Positions 24,862 through 34,028 of a stretch of 64,000 nucleotides of DNA are shown piece by piece (within the stretch, counting starts at the first letter, position 1; each line of letters starts with the position of its first letter). The DNA comes from Streptomyces sp. CoH27. GTDB lineage: Bacteria; Actinomycetota; Actinomycetes; Streptomycetales; Streptomycetaceae. The notes under the pieces are model-generated. The model searched no databases. It saw nothing but the letters and a program-made list of their open reading frames with translations, and was not told the origin of the DNA. Both the position numbers and the translations under genes were made by a program. Location of the stretch: the NCBI RefSeq assembly GCF_020181035.1, contig NZ_JAIQYY010000005.1:294533-358532 (forward strand), written 5' to 3'.

Positions 24862-25760
24862 AGGGCCTCGACCTCCTCCGCCGTCGGGTACGACTCCTGC
24901 GCGCCCCGCTTGGTCACCGCGGCGGCGCCGACCCGGGCCGCGTACTGCGCCGCCTCCGCCAGAGAGGCACCCGACCCCAGCTTCCAGCCGAGAGCCGCCG
25001 TGAAGGCGTCGCCCGCCCCCGTCGTGTCCACCGCGTCCACCTTCACCGACGGCACCCGCGTCACCCCGGAGGAGTCGCACACCAGCGCCCCCTCCGCGCC
25101 CAGGGTCACGACCACCGAGCGCGGCCCCTTGGCCAGCAGCAGCCTCGCCCAGTCCGCGGGCTCCTCGCTGACGCACGCGTCGCCGAGGACGACCCGGGCC
25201 TCGTGCTCGTTGACGATCAGCGGGTCGCAGGCCGCCAGCACCTCCGAGGACAGCGGCCGCGGCGGCGACGGGTTCAGCACGAAGCGGCTGTCCGGAGACA
25301 GGTTCCGTACGACCTCCACCACCGTCTCCAGCGGGATCTCCAGCTGCGCCGACACCACCCGGGAAGCGTGGAAGAGGCTGCCCGCCGCCCGGACGTCCGC
25401 CGGGGTGAGCCGGGCGTTGGCCCCGGGGGACACCACGATGCTGTTGTCCCCTTCAGGGTCGACGGTTATCAGCGCCACGCCCGTCGGCGCCCCGCCCACC
25501 AGCACGCCGACCGTGTCGACGCCCGCCGAGCGCAGCGAGTCGAGGAGCAGCCGGCCGTGGCCGTCGTTGCCGACCCGCGCCAGCAGGGTCGTAGCGGCAC
25601 CGAGCCGGGCGGCGGCGACCGCCTGGTTGGCGCCCTTGCCGCCCGGGTGGACGGCGAGGTCACCGCCGAGCACCGTCTCTCCGGCGGCCGGCCGCCGCTC
25701 GACATCGATCACCAGGTCGGCGTTGGCCGACCCCACGACCAACAGGTCGTAGTCGTACAT
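24858..25760 (-). CDS. rbsK: ribokinase
   Basis: The 300-residue PfkB-family kinase has both signatures: the N-terminal GG motif (GGDLAVHPGGKGANQAVAAA, about 32-51) and the C-terminal DTTGAGDAFTAALGW with catalytic Asp. VVGSANADLVIDV at the N-terminus and NEHEARVVLGD are ribokinase-like. It phosphorylates ribose to ribose-5-phosphate in the cytoplasm. ATG 25760 has AAGGGGAG 7 nt upstream. It lies 117 bp after rbsCB and is coupled to rbsD. Confidence 0.94.
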   Translation of the reverse strand: MYDYDLLVVGSANADLVIDVERRPAAGETVLGGDLAVHPGGKGANQAVAAARLGAATTLLARVGNDGHGRLLLDSLRSAGVDTVGVLVGGAPTGVALITVDPEGDNSIVVSPGANARLTPADVRAAGSLFHASRVVSAQLEIPLETVVEVVRNLSPDSRFVLNPSPPRPLSSEVLAACDPLIVNEHEARVVLGDACVSEEPADWARLLLAKGPRSVVVTLGAEGALVCDSSGVTRVPSVKVDAVDTTGAGDAFTAALGWKLGSGASLAEAAQYAARVGAAAVTKRGAQESYPTAEEVEAL

Positions 25761-25877
25761 CAGTTGACTCCCCTTGATCCCCGTGACAGTCCTGCGGGAC
25801 GACCCGGGGCGGACGGCCGCCACCCGGAACACCCGAGGTGCCCATGGTGTACGACCGCCCGCCCGAGCCGTCCGTCA

Positions 25878-27839
25878 TCAGCCGCTGAAACCGGCCACGT
25901 TGTCCTTCGTGACCACCTTCACCGGCACCTTCACCGTCGACTCGACCTTCTTGCCCTGCACGGCCTTCAGCGCGTTGTCCACGGCGATCCTTCCCAGCTG
26001 CGACGGCTGCTGGGCGACCGACGCGTACAGCGTGCCGTCCTTCACCGCGGTCAGCCCGTCCGGGGTGCCGTCGAAGCCGACGACCTGCACCGACGTGCCG
26101 GCCTTGGAGCCGAGCGCCTTGATCGCGCCGAGCGCCATCTCGTCATTGGCGGCGATCACGCCCTGCACGTCCGGGTGGGCCTGGAGCAGGTTCGACATCA
26201 CGTCGAGGCCCTTGGTGCGGTCGAAGTCGGCGGGCTGCTGGGCCACCACCTGGATACCGGGGTAGGCCTTCAGACCCTGGGCGAAACCGGCCGCCCGCTC
26301 GCGGGCCGCCGACGTACCGGCCTGGCCCTGGAGGATCACGATCTTGCCCTTGCCGCCGAGCTTCTCGGCGATCGTCTTGGCCGCCAGCTCACCGCCCGCC
26401 ACGTTGTCGGACGCCACCAGGGCATCCAGGTCGGCCTTGTTGACACCCCGGTCGACGGCGATGACCGGGATCTTCGCCTTGTCGGCGGCCTTCACCGAGT
26501 TGCTCGCCGCGTCCGAGTCGACGGGGTTGACGATGATCGCACCCAGCCCCGAACTGGTGAAGTTCTGGAGCTGGTTGGCCTGCTGCGAGGCGTCGTTCTG
26601 GGCGTCGGTGACGGTCAGGTCCACGCCCAGCTTCTTCGCCTCGGCCTGGGCACCGGCCCGGATCTGCACGAAGAAGGGGTTGTTCAGGGTGGACAGCGAC
26701 AGACCCATGCGCGGGGTCGCCGACGAGGACGACCCGGTGTGCAGGAAGGAGGTCGCGCCGACGACCGCCACGGTCACGACGGCCGCGAGCGCGTACGTCG
26801 CCGCCTGCTTGCCCTTGCCGCCCGGAGCACCGCCGGTGGTCACCGGGGTGGCCCCGGCCTTGCGGCGCACGGTGTCCAGCAGCACCGCCAGCGCGATGAC
26901 GACACCGATCACGACCTGCTGCCAGAACGCCGACACCGACAGCAGGTTGAGGCCGTTGCGGAGCACCGCCAGGATCAGCGCGCCGATCAGCGTGCCGGAC
27001 GCCTTGCCGGTACCGCCCGCGAGCGAGGCACCGCCGATGACGACCGCCGCGATCGCGTCCAGCTCGTAGCCGGAGGCGGCCTGCGGCTGCGCCGAGGACA
27101 GCCGGGAGGCCAGCACGATGCCGGCGACGGCCGCGAACAGCCCGGACAGGGCGTAGATCGCGAGCTTCTGCTTCGACACCCGCAGACCGGAGAGCCGGGC
27201 GGCCTCCTCGTTGCCGCCGATGGCGTACATCGAACGACCGATGTACGTCCGTGCGAGGACCACGGCCGCGACGAGCCCCATCACCACCATGACCAGCACG
27301 GGCACCGGCAGCCAGCCGCCGAGCGTGTCACCGAGGTGCGAGACCGAGTCCGGGAAGGCGATCGGCGAACCCTGCGAGATGACGAGCGCGAGCCCACGCC
27401 CCACGGACAGCATCGCCAGCGTCGCGATGAACGGCGGCAGCTTGCCGTAGGCGATGAGGAAACCGTTCACCAGCCCGGCCACGACACCCGTGCCGAGGCC
27501 GAGGAGGACGGCGACCGGCACCGGCACCCCGTGCTGCGTGGCAGTCCAGGCCAGCACGGTCGCCGACAGCGCGGCCACCGACCCGACCGACAGGTCGATG
27601 CCCGCCGAGACGATCACGAAGGTCACACCGAACGCGAGGATCGCCGTGACAGCGGCCTGCACACCGATGTTGAGCAGGTTGTCGGTGGTCAGGAAGTCCC
27701 CGGACAGCGCCGACAGGGCGATGACCAGGACGATCAGCGCGGTGAGCGCGCCGTTGTCGAGGAGCAGCCGGCGCAGGCCGCCGGGGCCTCCGGGGGCGCC
27801 AGTCGCGCCCTTCGTGCTCGTGAGTGTGTCAGTGGCCAC
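25878..27839 (-). CDS. rbsCB: ribose ABC permease fused to substrate-binding protein
   Basis: The 653-residue protein is a natural fusion. Residues about 20-310 are an RbsC-type permease with 8-10 membrane helices (FVIVSAGIDLSVGSVAALSA, GRSMYAIGGNEEAARLSG, LAGGTGKASGTLIGALILAV). A further membrane segment (about 340-360, ATYALAAVVTVAVVGATSF) leads to an RbsB-type sugar-binding domain (about 370-653, RMGLSLSTLNNPFFVQIRAG, IPVIAVDRGVNKADLDAL). The binding domain is thus tethered outside. GTG 27839 overlaps the rbsA end by 11 bp. Fusions of this kind are known in Streptomyces. Confidence 0.93.
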   Translation of the reverse strand: MATDTLTSTKGATGAPGGPGGLRRLLLDNGALTALIVLVIALSALSGDFLTTDNLLNIGVQAAVTAILAFGVTFVIVSAGIDLSVGSVAALSATVLAWTATQHGVPVPVAVLLGLGTGVVAGLVNGFLIAYGKLPPFIATLAMLSVGRGLALVISQGSPIAFPDSVSHLGDTLGGWLPVPVLVMVVMGLVAAVVLARTYIGRSMYAIGGNEEAARLSGLRVSKQKLAIYALSGLFAAVAGIVLASRLSSAQPQAASGYELDAIAAVVIGGASLAGGTGKASGTLIGALILAVLRNGLNLLSVSAFWQQVVIGVVIALAVLLDTVRRKAGATPVTTGGAPGGKGKQAATYALAAVVTVAVVGATSFLHTGSSSSATPRMGLSLSTLNNPFFVQIRAGAQAEAKKLGVDLTVTDAQNDASQQANQLQNFTSSGLGAIIVNPVDSDAASNSVKAADKAKIPVIAVDRGVNKADLDALVASDNVAGGELAAKTIAEKLGGKGKIVILQGQAGTSAARERAAGFAQGLKAYPGIQVVAQQPADFDRTKGLDVMSNLLQAHPDVQGVIAANDEMALGAIKALGSKAGTSVQVVGFDGTPDGLTAVKDGTLYASVAQQPSQLGRIAVDNALKAVQGKKVESTVKVPVKVVTKDNVAGFSG

Positions 27840-29358
27840 GGCTGGCCTCCTTCTGGGTCTTCTCGGTGCTGGGGGTGGAGACGGCGAGGGACATGACCGC
27901 GTCCTGGGTGGCCTCGTCGGCGGTGAGCTCACCGGCGATCCGGCCCTGGGCCATGACCAGCACCCGGTCGCTCATGCCGAGCACCTCCGGCAGATCGCTG
28001 GAGATCATGAGTACGGCGGCCCCGGCGGCGGTCAGTTCATTGATCAGCTGGTAGATCTCGACCTTGGCGCCGACGTCGATGCCACGCGTCGGCTCGTCGA
28101 GGATCAGCACCTTGGTGTCGGCCAGCAGCCACTTGCCGATGACGACCTTCTGCTGGTTGCCGCCGGACAGGGTCCGCACAAGCTGCCCGAGGCCCGCCAT
28201 CCGCACGCCCAGCTGCCCGGCGATGCGCTCGGCGGCCACGTGCTGGCTCTTACGGTCGACGAGCCCCGCCCGGGTGGCGGCCCGCATGGTGACGAGCCCG
28301 AGGTTCTCCTCGACGGAGGCGTCGAGCACGAGCCCCTGCCCCTTGCGGTCCTCGGGCACGAGCCCGATTCCGGCGGCCATGGCGGCGTTCACGTCATGCC
28401 GCTTGAGCCGCGTGCCGGAGACGGTGACGGCGCCGCCGTCGTAGGGGTCGGCCCCGAACACGGCCCGCACGACCTCGGTCCGCCCGGCTCCCACGAGCCC
28501 GGCGATCCCGACGACCTCCCCGGCGTGCACCTCGAAACTCACGTCGTGGAACACCCCGTCCCGGGTGAGCCCCTCGACGCTGAGCAACGCCGAGCCCCGC
28601 TCGGGCCGCTGCCGCGGATACTGCTGCTCGATGGACCGCCCGACCATGAGCCGTACGAGCTCGTCCTCGGCCGTGGAGGCGGGCACCTGCCCGACACTGC
28701 GCCCGTCCCGGATGACGGTCACCCGGTCCCCGAGGGCGGCGATCTCTTCGAGGTGATGGGTGATGAAGACGACCCCGACCCCGTCCTCGCGCAGCTGGCG
28801 CACGATGCCGAAGAGCTTCTCCACCTCCTCGGAGGTGAGCACGGCGGTCGGCTCGTCCATGATGAGCACGCGCGCGTCCAGGCTGAGCGCCTTGGCGATC
28901 TCGACCATCTGGAGCCGGGCGATACCGAGTTCACGCACACGCGCGCGTGGCGACACATGGACACCCACGCGCGCGAGCAGAGCCTCGGCGTCGGCCTCCA
29001 TCCGCTTCCGGTCGATCATCCCGAAGCGCCGGGGCTGGCGCCCGAGGAAGATGTTCTCGGCGACGGTGAGATCGGGAACGAGGTTGAACTCCTGATAGAT
29101 GGTGGCGATGCCGAGCCGCTCGGCATCCTGCGCACCATGGATCCGCACTTCCTGACCGTCGACGCGGATCCGTCCGTCATCGGGCGTGTAGGCCCCGGAG
29201 AGCATCTTGATGAGCGTGCTCTTGCCGGCGCCGTTCTCACCGAGCAGCACATGGACCTCGCCCCGGCGCAGATCGAAGTCGACGCCGTCGAGCGCGACCA
29301 CGCCGGGGAAGGTCTTGCGTATGCCCTCGATGCGCAGCAACTCGTCCGGGTTGCTCAC
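27829..29358 (-). CDS. rbsA: ribose ABC transporter ATP-binding protein (two NBDs)
   Basis: The 509-residue sugar ABC ATPase has two NBDs. The first has Walker A GENGAGKSTL (about 36-45) and Walker B RVLIMDEPTAVL. The second has a degenerate Walker A (GLVGAGRTEVV), signature LSGGNQQKVV and VLILDEPTRGIDVG, the normal RbsA arrangement. It powers ribose import with RbsCB. GTG 29358 lies after AAAGGAG and overlaps the rbsR stop (GTGA). Confidence 0.95.
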   Translation of the reverse strand: MSNPDELLRIEGIRKTFPGVVALDGVDFDLRRGEVHVLLGENGAGKSTLIKMLSGAYTPDDGRIRVDGQEVRIHGAQDAERLGIATIYQEFNLVPDLTVAENIFLGRQPRRFGMIDRKRMEADAEALLARVGVHVSPRARVRELGIARLQMVEIAKALSLDARVLIMDEPTAVLTSEEVEKLFGIVRQLREDGVGVVFITHHLEEIAALGDRVTVIRDGRSVGQVPASTAEDELVRLMVGRSIEQQYPRQRPERGSALLSVEGLTRDGVFHDVSFEVHAGEVVGIAGLVGAGRTEVVRAVFGADPYDGGAVTVSGTRLKRHDVNAAMAAGIGLVPEDRKGQGLVLDASVEENLGLVTMRAATRAGLVDRKSQHVAAERIAGQLGVRMAGLGQLVRTLSGGNQQKVVIGKWLLADTKVLILDEPTRGIDVGAKVEIYQLINELTAAGAAVLMISSDLPEVLGMSDRVLVMAQGRIAGELTADEATQDAVMSLAVSTPSTEKTQKEASRGH

Positions 29359-30404
29359 GACGTGCTCCTTTGCACTGGGGAGGGGGACTGCGTGGGGGAT
29401 GGCAGGGATGTGGGCGGCTCACCGCACGAGCGGCGTACGACGAGCCGGGCGGGCAGGGTGACGGACCGGGGGGTGCGCCCCTCGATCCGGTCGACGAGGG
29501 CCCGTACGGCGGCCCGCCCCAGCTCACCGGTCGGTTGGGCGATCGCGGTGACGGGCGGATCGGTGTGCACGAACCAGGGGATGTCGTCGAACGCGGCCAG
29601 CGCGATGTCGTCCGGAACGCGCAGCCCACGCGCGCGTACGGCGTCCAGGGCGCCGAGTGCCATGAGGTTGTCGGCGGCGAAGACGACGTCCGGCGGCTCG
29701 GGAAGATCCAGGAACCCCTCGGTCACCCGCCGCCCGCTCTCGGCCTGGAAATCGCCCTGGCCTATGTAGGCGTCGGGAAGCTCAAGCCCGTACTCGGCCA
29801 GCGCGGCCCGGAAGGCCTCGACGCGCTCACTGCCGGTCGTGGTGGCGGCGGGCCCGGCGATGATCGCGAGCCGCCGTTGCCCGAGGGAGTGCAGATGCGC
29901 GACCAGATCCCGTACGGCGGCCCGCCCGTCAGCCCGTACGACAGGCACGTCGAAGCCCGGGATCCACCGGTCCACGAACACCATCGGCGTCCCGGCGCGG
30001 GCGGCGTCGAGCATGAGCGGCGACCCGCCGTCGGTGGGGGAGATGAGCAGCCCGTCGATCCGCCGGTCGAGCAGATTCCGCACGTGATGATCCTGGATCT
30101 CGGGCCGCTCGTCGGCGTTCCCGATGATCACGCTGTACCCCAGCGCCCTGGCCTCCTCCTCGACGGAGCGGGCCAGCTCGGTGAAGTAGGGGTTCAGCAC
30201 GTCGCTGATGACGAGCCCGAGGGTGTGCGTCTGGTCGGTCCGCAGCGACCGGGCGACGGCGTTCGGCCGATACCCGAGCGCTTCTACGGCGGCCAGCACA
30301 CGCGTGCGTGCGTCCGCACTGACCGACGGATGCGCATTCAGGACACGCGACACCGTGGCCACGGACACCCCGGCCGAGGCGGCGACATCCTTGATACTCG
30401 CCAA
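29355..30404 (-). CDS. rbsR: LacI-family repressor of the ribose operon
   Basis: About 349 residues. The HTH reads ASIKDVAASAGVSVATVSRV, with hinge NAVARSLRTDQTHTLGLVIS and a sugar-binding sensor (DVLNPYFTELARSVEEEARA, MVFVDRWIPG, LRVPDDIALAAFDDIPWFVH). I set the start at TTG 30404 because GGAGG lies 8 nt upstream; the GTG at 30413 is embedded in that ribosome site. First gene of a five-gene operon, with two operator sequences just upstream. Likely released from DNA by ribose or a phosphorylated derivative. Confidence 0.93.
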   Translation of the reverse strand: MASIKDVAASAGVSVATVSRVLNAHPSVSADARTRVLAAVEALGYRPNAVARSLRTDQTHTLGLVISDVLNPYFTELARSVEEEARALGYSVIIGNADERPEIQDHHVRNLLDRRIDGLLISPTDGGSPLMLDAARAGTPMVFVDRWIPGFDVPVVRADGRAAVRDLVAHLHSLGQRRLAIIAGPAATTTGSERVEAFRAALAEYGLELPDAYIGQGDFQAESGRRVTEGFLDLPEPPDVVFAADNLMALGALDAVRARGLRVPDDIALAAFDDIPWFVHTDPPVTAIAQPTGELGRAAVRALVDRIEGRTPRSVTLPARLVVRRSCGEPPTSLPSPTQSPSPVQRSTS

Positions 30405-30463
30405 CGCGCTCACCTCCTCGTGAGACTCCCTGTGGAACGGACAGCGGTGTAACCATCGAGTCG

Positions 30464-30511
30464 TGTAATCGATTCCATGCCGTGCCGCAGGAAGGATTGG
30501 AATCGATTACA
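30464..30511. promoter_or_regulatory. paired LacI-type operators upstream of rbsR
   Basis: TGTAATCGATTCCA (30464-30477) and its exact reverse complement TGGAATCGATTACA (30498-30511) both have the central ATCGAT of LacI-type sites. Their centres are 34 bp apart. They are AT-rich against the background and lie 60-110 bp before the rbsR start, so RbsR autoregulation is likely. Confidence 0.85.
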
Positions 30512-30610
30512 TGGCGGGATGCAAGAGGTTGAAGGTTGACCGAAACCTAATCGTGACCGGGGTGGGGGTGTGAGGTGGCGAGGTCGGCGGGGGTGGACGT
30601 CGGCTGCGAG

Positions 30611-31416
30611 GTTGCCGTGGGGCCGCCCGCTTCTCGGCGAGTGTCGTGCCTCCGCGAGCTGCGTCAAGGGCGCTCCCGTTCCGCTTCGCTCCACTCCCGC
30701 GTCGGCTGACGCCGATGGCCCTCCGGGCCACCCTTGACTCACCTCGCTCCAGCACGGGGGAGAAGCGAGCGGGCAGCCCGGGGAGCAGTGGGCGCCTTAC
30801 CGGGGTTGACCCCTGAGTCGGCTGCGTTCGTGGCCTTGGCTGTGGGGGCGCGGTCGCGTCTCGCATGGACGCCGGGTGGGCGAAGCAGCTTGCGAGTTGT
30901 GGGGGCGGGAGTGGCGCGCGCCTGTGGAGTGGCAGCGCGCCGGGTGGGTGTGGGCTGAGCGGCGATCACCCGGTGAGTGGAGAGTTTGGGCGCGCGGGTG
31001 GCGGGGCGGTGTGCGTAAGGAAGCCTCATCCACCACCTGCCCCGACCGTCTGCCGCCCCAGTCCGTGGCCCAGATCTACCAATTGCCGCCCAGGCGAACT
31101 CGATTGAGCCTGCCTCGACCTTCGGCATGACCAGGGATAGCCGCTGAGACGGCCCGGCGTGCCGACGAGACGCGATCGCGCCTCCGAAACCGACGGCGAC
31201 TACTCAGTCTCCCTCAGGGCCCGGTACCGGCCGGGGCCACCGCTCTTCCGGGCCGCTCGCTCGCTTCTTCCCCGTGCTGGAACGGGCCGGGTCAAGGGTG
31301 GCCCGCAGGGCCATCGGCGCAGCCGACGCGGGAATGGAGCGCAGCGGAACGGGAGCGCCCTTGAGGCGGACCGTGGAAGCACGACACTGAGAGGAAGCGA
31401 GCGGCCCCACGGTCAC
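30611..31416. repeat. large imperfect inverted repeat (about 170-bp arms)
   Basis: The left arm, 30611-30780, and the right arm, 31244-31416, are reverse complements at roughly 85% by eye. Shared cores include GTCAAGGGCGCTCCCGTTCC, CCCGCGTCGGCTG and GGGCCACCCTTGAC. The 460-bp centre (30781-31243) has weak open frames in several registers but no ribosome site plus coding bias that I would call a gene. The right arm ends 5 bp from the stop codon of the Rpn-type gene. This accounts for the gene-free stretch 30512-31420. Confidence 0.85.
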
Positions 31417-31420
31417 TTGC

Positions 31421-32341
31421 TCACTCCGTGTCGAACAGCTCCGCGGCGTCCGTGGCGTGTACGGCTCGCTGGGCCCAGACCTCCAGTTGGCCGAGGTCCG
31501 TGCAGGTGCTGACGCACTCGCGGACAGAGTCGGGCACCGGGATACCGCGCCACTCCAGGACCCGGAGCACCATCTCCGCCTTGGCCTCGGCTCGACCCTC
31601 TTCCCGCCCCTGCTCCAGACCTTGTTCCAGGCCCTGTTCCCGGCCTTCCTCCCGCACCTGCTCGGCCAGCGGGTGTCGCCAGAAGTACTGGACTGCCGTC
31701 ATGAGATCCCTCCACATCTGCTTCGCCTGGGGGTCGGTCAGGCATGAGTCGACGAACTGCACGAAGACTGCGGCGCTGTCGGGGTCGATGGTCCGCAGGG
31801 CGGCGGCCAGGGACTCCAGTATGGCCGGAGCCTGGGGGCCACGCCCGTGTGTCATGGCCGAGAGCACCGCGAGGGGGACGTCCAGCTCGGCCTGTTTCTC
31901 GTCCGCGATCACCGGGACGTTGTCCGGGCCGAGTACGAGCGGCCGTACCGTCAGCGACTCCCAGCCCGGGAAACCGAGCCGGATGGGACGCGCGGCCCAG
32001 CGTTCCGTACGGCTGCTCTGGGTGATGACGATGAGGACGGGCTCGCAGCGGTACTTCTCGTACAGGTAGCTGAGGTAGTAGGGCCAGCTGCCCCGCTTCC
32101 GGTCGTCCACCTTCCCCTGCGACTCCACGACCAGCAGGTACGTGCCCTCGTCCGTCTCCGCCCGCAACAGGGTGTCCACGCGGCGCTCGACCGGTTCGAT
32201 CTCCGTGAGGTCCACGTTCAGCGCGGCGAACTCCCTCGGTTCAGGGAAGGGCACGTGCAGGACCTTCTGTAACGCTTTCGTCAGCAGTGTCGGGTCCTTC
32301 TGAAAGATCTGGTGCAGCGCCTCATGGGACGAGCTGACCAT
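31421..32341 (-). CDS. Rpn/YhgA-type putative transposase or nuclease protein
   Basis: The 306-residue protein starts MVSSSHEALHQIFQKDPTLL and resembles the Rpn (PD-(D/E)XK) group common in Streptomyces: VDTLLRAETDEGTYLLVVES, then QGKVDDRKRGSWPYYLSYLY. The D-x(n)-(E/V)-E-S-Q-x-K pattern is the nuclease core. A charged, repeated coiled stretch (REEGREQGLEQGLEQGREEG) lies near residues 230-255, as in related proteins that end in repeats of E-x-G. ATG 32341 has GAGGAG 5 nt upstream. Rpn proteins of E. coli promote DNA breakage and recombination; the role here is unknown. A large inverted repeat abuts its 3' end. Confidence 0.75.
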   Translation of the reverse strand: MVSSSHEALHQIFQKDPTLLTKALQKVLHVPFPEPREFAALNVDLTEIEPVERRVDTLLRAETDEGTYLLVVESQGKVDDRKRGSWPYYLSYLYEKYRCEPVLIVITQSSRTERWAARPIRLGFPGWESLTVRPLVLGPDNVPVIADEKQAELDVPLAVLSAMTHGRGPQAPAILESLAAALRTIDPDSAAVFVQFVDSCLTDPQAKQMWRDLMTAVQYFWRHPLAEQVREEGREQGLEQGLEQGREEGRAEAKAEMVLRVLEWRGIPVPDSVRECVSTCTDLGQLEVWAQRAVHATDAAELFDTE

Positions 32342-32376
32342 CACTTCTCCTCTCGTACGACGTCGTGATCAACGAG

Positions 32377-32781
32377 CTAGGCGGCCACAAGTTCGCACCA
32401 CACGAACTTGCCCTTGCTGCCGAACCGGGCCGCCGGCTGCCACCCCCAGAGGTCCGCACACGCCATGACCAGCCCCAGCCCGCGCCCCTCCTCCAGCTCC
32501 GCCACCTGCTCCAGCGCACGCGGCGGGTCGGGCGGTACCGGGTCGGTGTCCCAGGCCCCGATCCACACCATGCCCTCCGGGGACCGGCGGACCCTGAGCG
32601 CGGCGGGCCCCTTGGTGTGCCGTACGGCGTTGGAGACCAGCTCCGTGGCGAGGAGTTCGGCGGTGTCCACCAGTCCGGTCAGACCGTGCAGGGTGAGGAT
32701 CAGGCGAAGGGTGCGGCGGCACACCGTGACCGCTCTCAAGTCTTTGGGGATCTGGAGGGTGTAGTCCCAGGTTTCGGGCAT
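32377..32781 (-). CDS. anti-sigma-factor-type ATP-binding protein (HATPase)
   Basis: The 134-residue single-domain protein carries the GHKL fold: N-box ELLATELVSNAVRHTKGPAA (about 43-62), the G1 region GAWDTDPVPP, and the G2-like box EEGRGLGLVMACADLWG. This is the RsbW/SpoIIAB-like group that is very numerous in Streptomyces. It probably binds ATP and either phosphorylates an anti-anti-sigma factor or holds a sigma factor; no partner is encoded next door. It is divergent from the XRE gene at 32970. Confidence 0.88.
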   Translation of the reverse strand: MPETWDYTLQIPKDLRAVTVCRRTLRLILTLHGLTGLVDTAELLATELVSNAVRHTKGPAALRVRRSPEGMVWIGAWDTDPVPPDPPRALEQVAELEEGRGLGLVMACADLWGWQPAARFGSKGKFVWCELVAA

Positions 32782-32969
32782 GCGTCATCAACTCCGTTGA
32801 GGTGAAGGGATTTTTGGGCGCAGGGTGGCAACGCCGCATACGCGGTGCACTTCCGCTGCGTGTGCGGTGCGTCACCGACGGTAGATCTAAATCTAGGGAC
32901 GCGGCAAGCCGGTCGCGTAATCTGACGCCGAACGAGTTGCGCCAAGAGGCGTGTGAGGAGAGCCAGTCG

Positions 32970-33806
32970 ATGGTGAAGAGGCGCGAACCAACGGCACGTC
33001 AGATGCGACTGGCAACCGAACTGCGCAGACTCCGTGAGGCTGCGGGTCTCAACTCCCGCCAGGCGGCGGCGCTCCTCGGCGTGGCCCCCGCCCAGATCAC
33101 CCATATCGAGTCCGCCCTCGCGGGCGTGAGCGAGCAGCGACTCCGTCGCCTCGCCTCCCACTACGCCTGCACCGACGAGGAGTTCATCGACGCCCTGGTG
33201 GCGATGGCCACCGACCGGACACACGGCTGGTGGGAGGAGTACCGGGGCTTGCTGCCCACGTCGTTCCTGGACCTGTCCGAGCTGGAACACCACGCCCGGT
33301 TCCTCCGCCACGTGGCAATCCTGTACGTACCGGGCCTGCTCCAGACCGAGGACTACTCGCGTGCCGTCTTCTCGTCCAGGCTGCCGGAACTGACCGCCGA
33401 GGAACTTGAGTTGCGTATCCAGCACCGCAAGGCGCGCCAGGAGTTCGCCATCCCCTACGAAGCGGTGATCCATGAGGCAGCACTTCGGATCAGAGTCAGC
33501 GACCGTGCCACCTCAAGGGCCCAGCTCACCCGGCTCCTGGAGCACTCCGAGGCGGATCACATCACCGTGCGCGTCATCCCCTTCGACCTGGACGGCTTCG
33601 CCAGTGCCTCCAGCACGATGACGTACGTCGGCGGCCCTCTGCCCAAGCTGGACACCGTGGTCCGCGACGCGCTGCACGGCTCGGCCTTCATTGATTCAGA
33701 GGCTCAGCTCAACACCTACCGAACGAGTTTCCGTAAGGTGGAGGCCGCTTCACTCGACCCCGGACAGTCGCGTGAATTCATCCACAGCTTGGCGAAGGAG
33801 CTATAG
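32970..33806 (+). CDS. XRE-family HTH regulator with DUF5753 domain
   Basis: The 278-residue protein has an HTH (ATELRRLREAAGLNSRQAAA, LLGVAPAQITHIESALAGVS) and the DUF5753 domain (VAILYVPGLLQTEDYSRAVF, ELRIQHRKARQEF, YEAVIHEAALRIRVSDRATS, VRVIPFDLDGF, STMTYVGGPLPKLDTV). ATG 32970 lies behind GAGGAGAG. It is paired with a DUF397 gene 7 bp downstream. It is a second, intact copy of the module at the left edge. An AT-rich near-palindrome, TAGATCTAAATCTA (about 32882-32895), and a TAATCT box lie upstream and may be its promoter or operator. Confidence 0.9.
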   Translation: MVKRREPTARQMRLATELRRLREAAGLNSRQAAALLGVAPAQITHIESALAGVSEQRLRRLASHYACTDEEFIDALVAMATDRTHGWWEEYRGLLPTSFLDLSELEHHARFLRHVAILYVPGLLQTEDYSRAVFSSRLPELTAEELELRIQHRKARQEFAIPYEAVIHEAALRIRVSDRATSRAQLTRLLEHSEADHITVRVIPFDLDGFASASSTMTYVGGPLPKLDTVVRDALHGSAFIDSEAQLNTYRTSFRKVEAASLDPGQSREFIHSLAKEL

Positions 33807-33812
33807 GACCCC

Positions 33813-33995
33813 ATGGACAACTGGCGGAAGTCGTCCTACTCGGGCCCGGGTGACGGCAACGAATGCGTGGAAATATCCACCACCCCCACCCACACATCCC
33901 TCCGCGACTCCAAAACCCCCACCCGAGCCACCCTCACCTTCCCCACCCCCACCTTCACCACCTTCCTGGAAGCCCTGAAGAAGGCGGACCGGTAA
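33813..33995 (+). CDS. DUF397 protein
   Basis: A 60-residue product, MDNWRKSSYSGPGDGNECVE followed by ISTTPTHTSLRDSKTPTRAT and LTFPTPTFTTFLEALKKADR. All DUF397 landmarks are present (W-R-K-S-S-Y-S, N-E-C-V-E, RDSK-P, L-T-F, F-L). A Thr/Pro-rich middle makes it unusual. It starts 7 bp after the XRE/DUF5753 stop. Presumed partner of that regulator. Confidence 0.92.
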   Translation: MDNWRKSSYSGPGDGNECVEISTTPTHTSLRDSKTPTRATLTFPTPTFTTFLEALKKADR

Positions 33996-34028
33996 CCCAC
34001 TGTCATACCCCACCGGTACCGTCGGATC

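Noticed and set aside
30739..31128. 129-codon minus-strand frame between the inverted arms
   Set aside because: No ribosome site; the composition is Arg/Pro/Ala-rich, and several overlapping frames in all registers are equally open.
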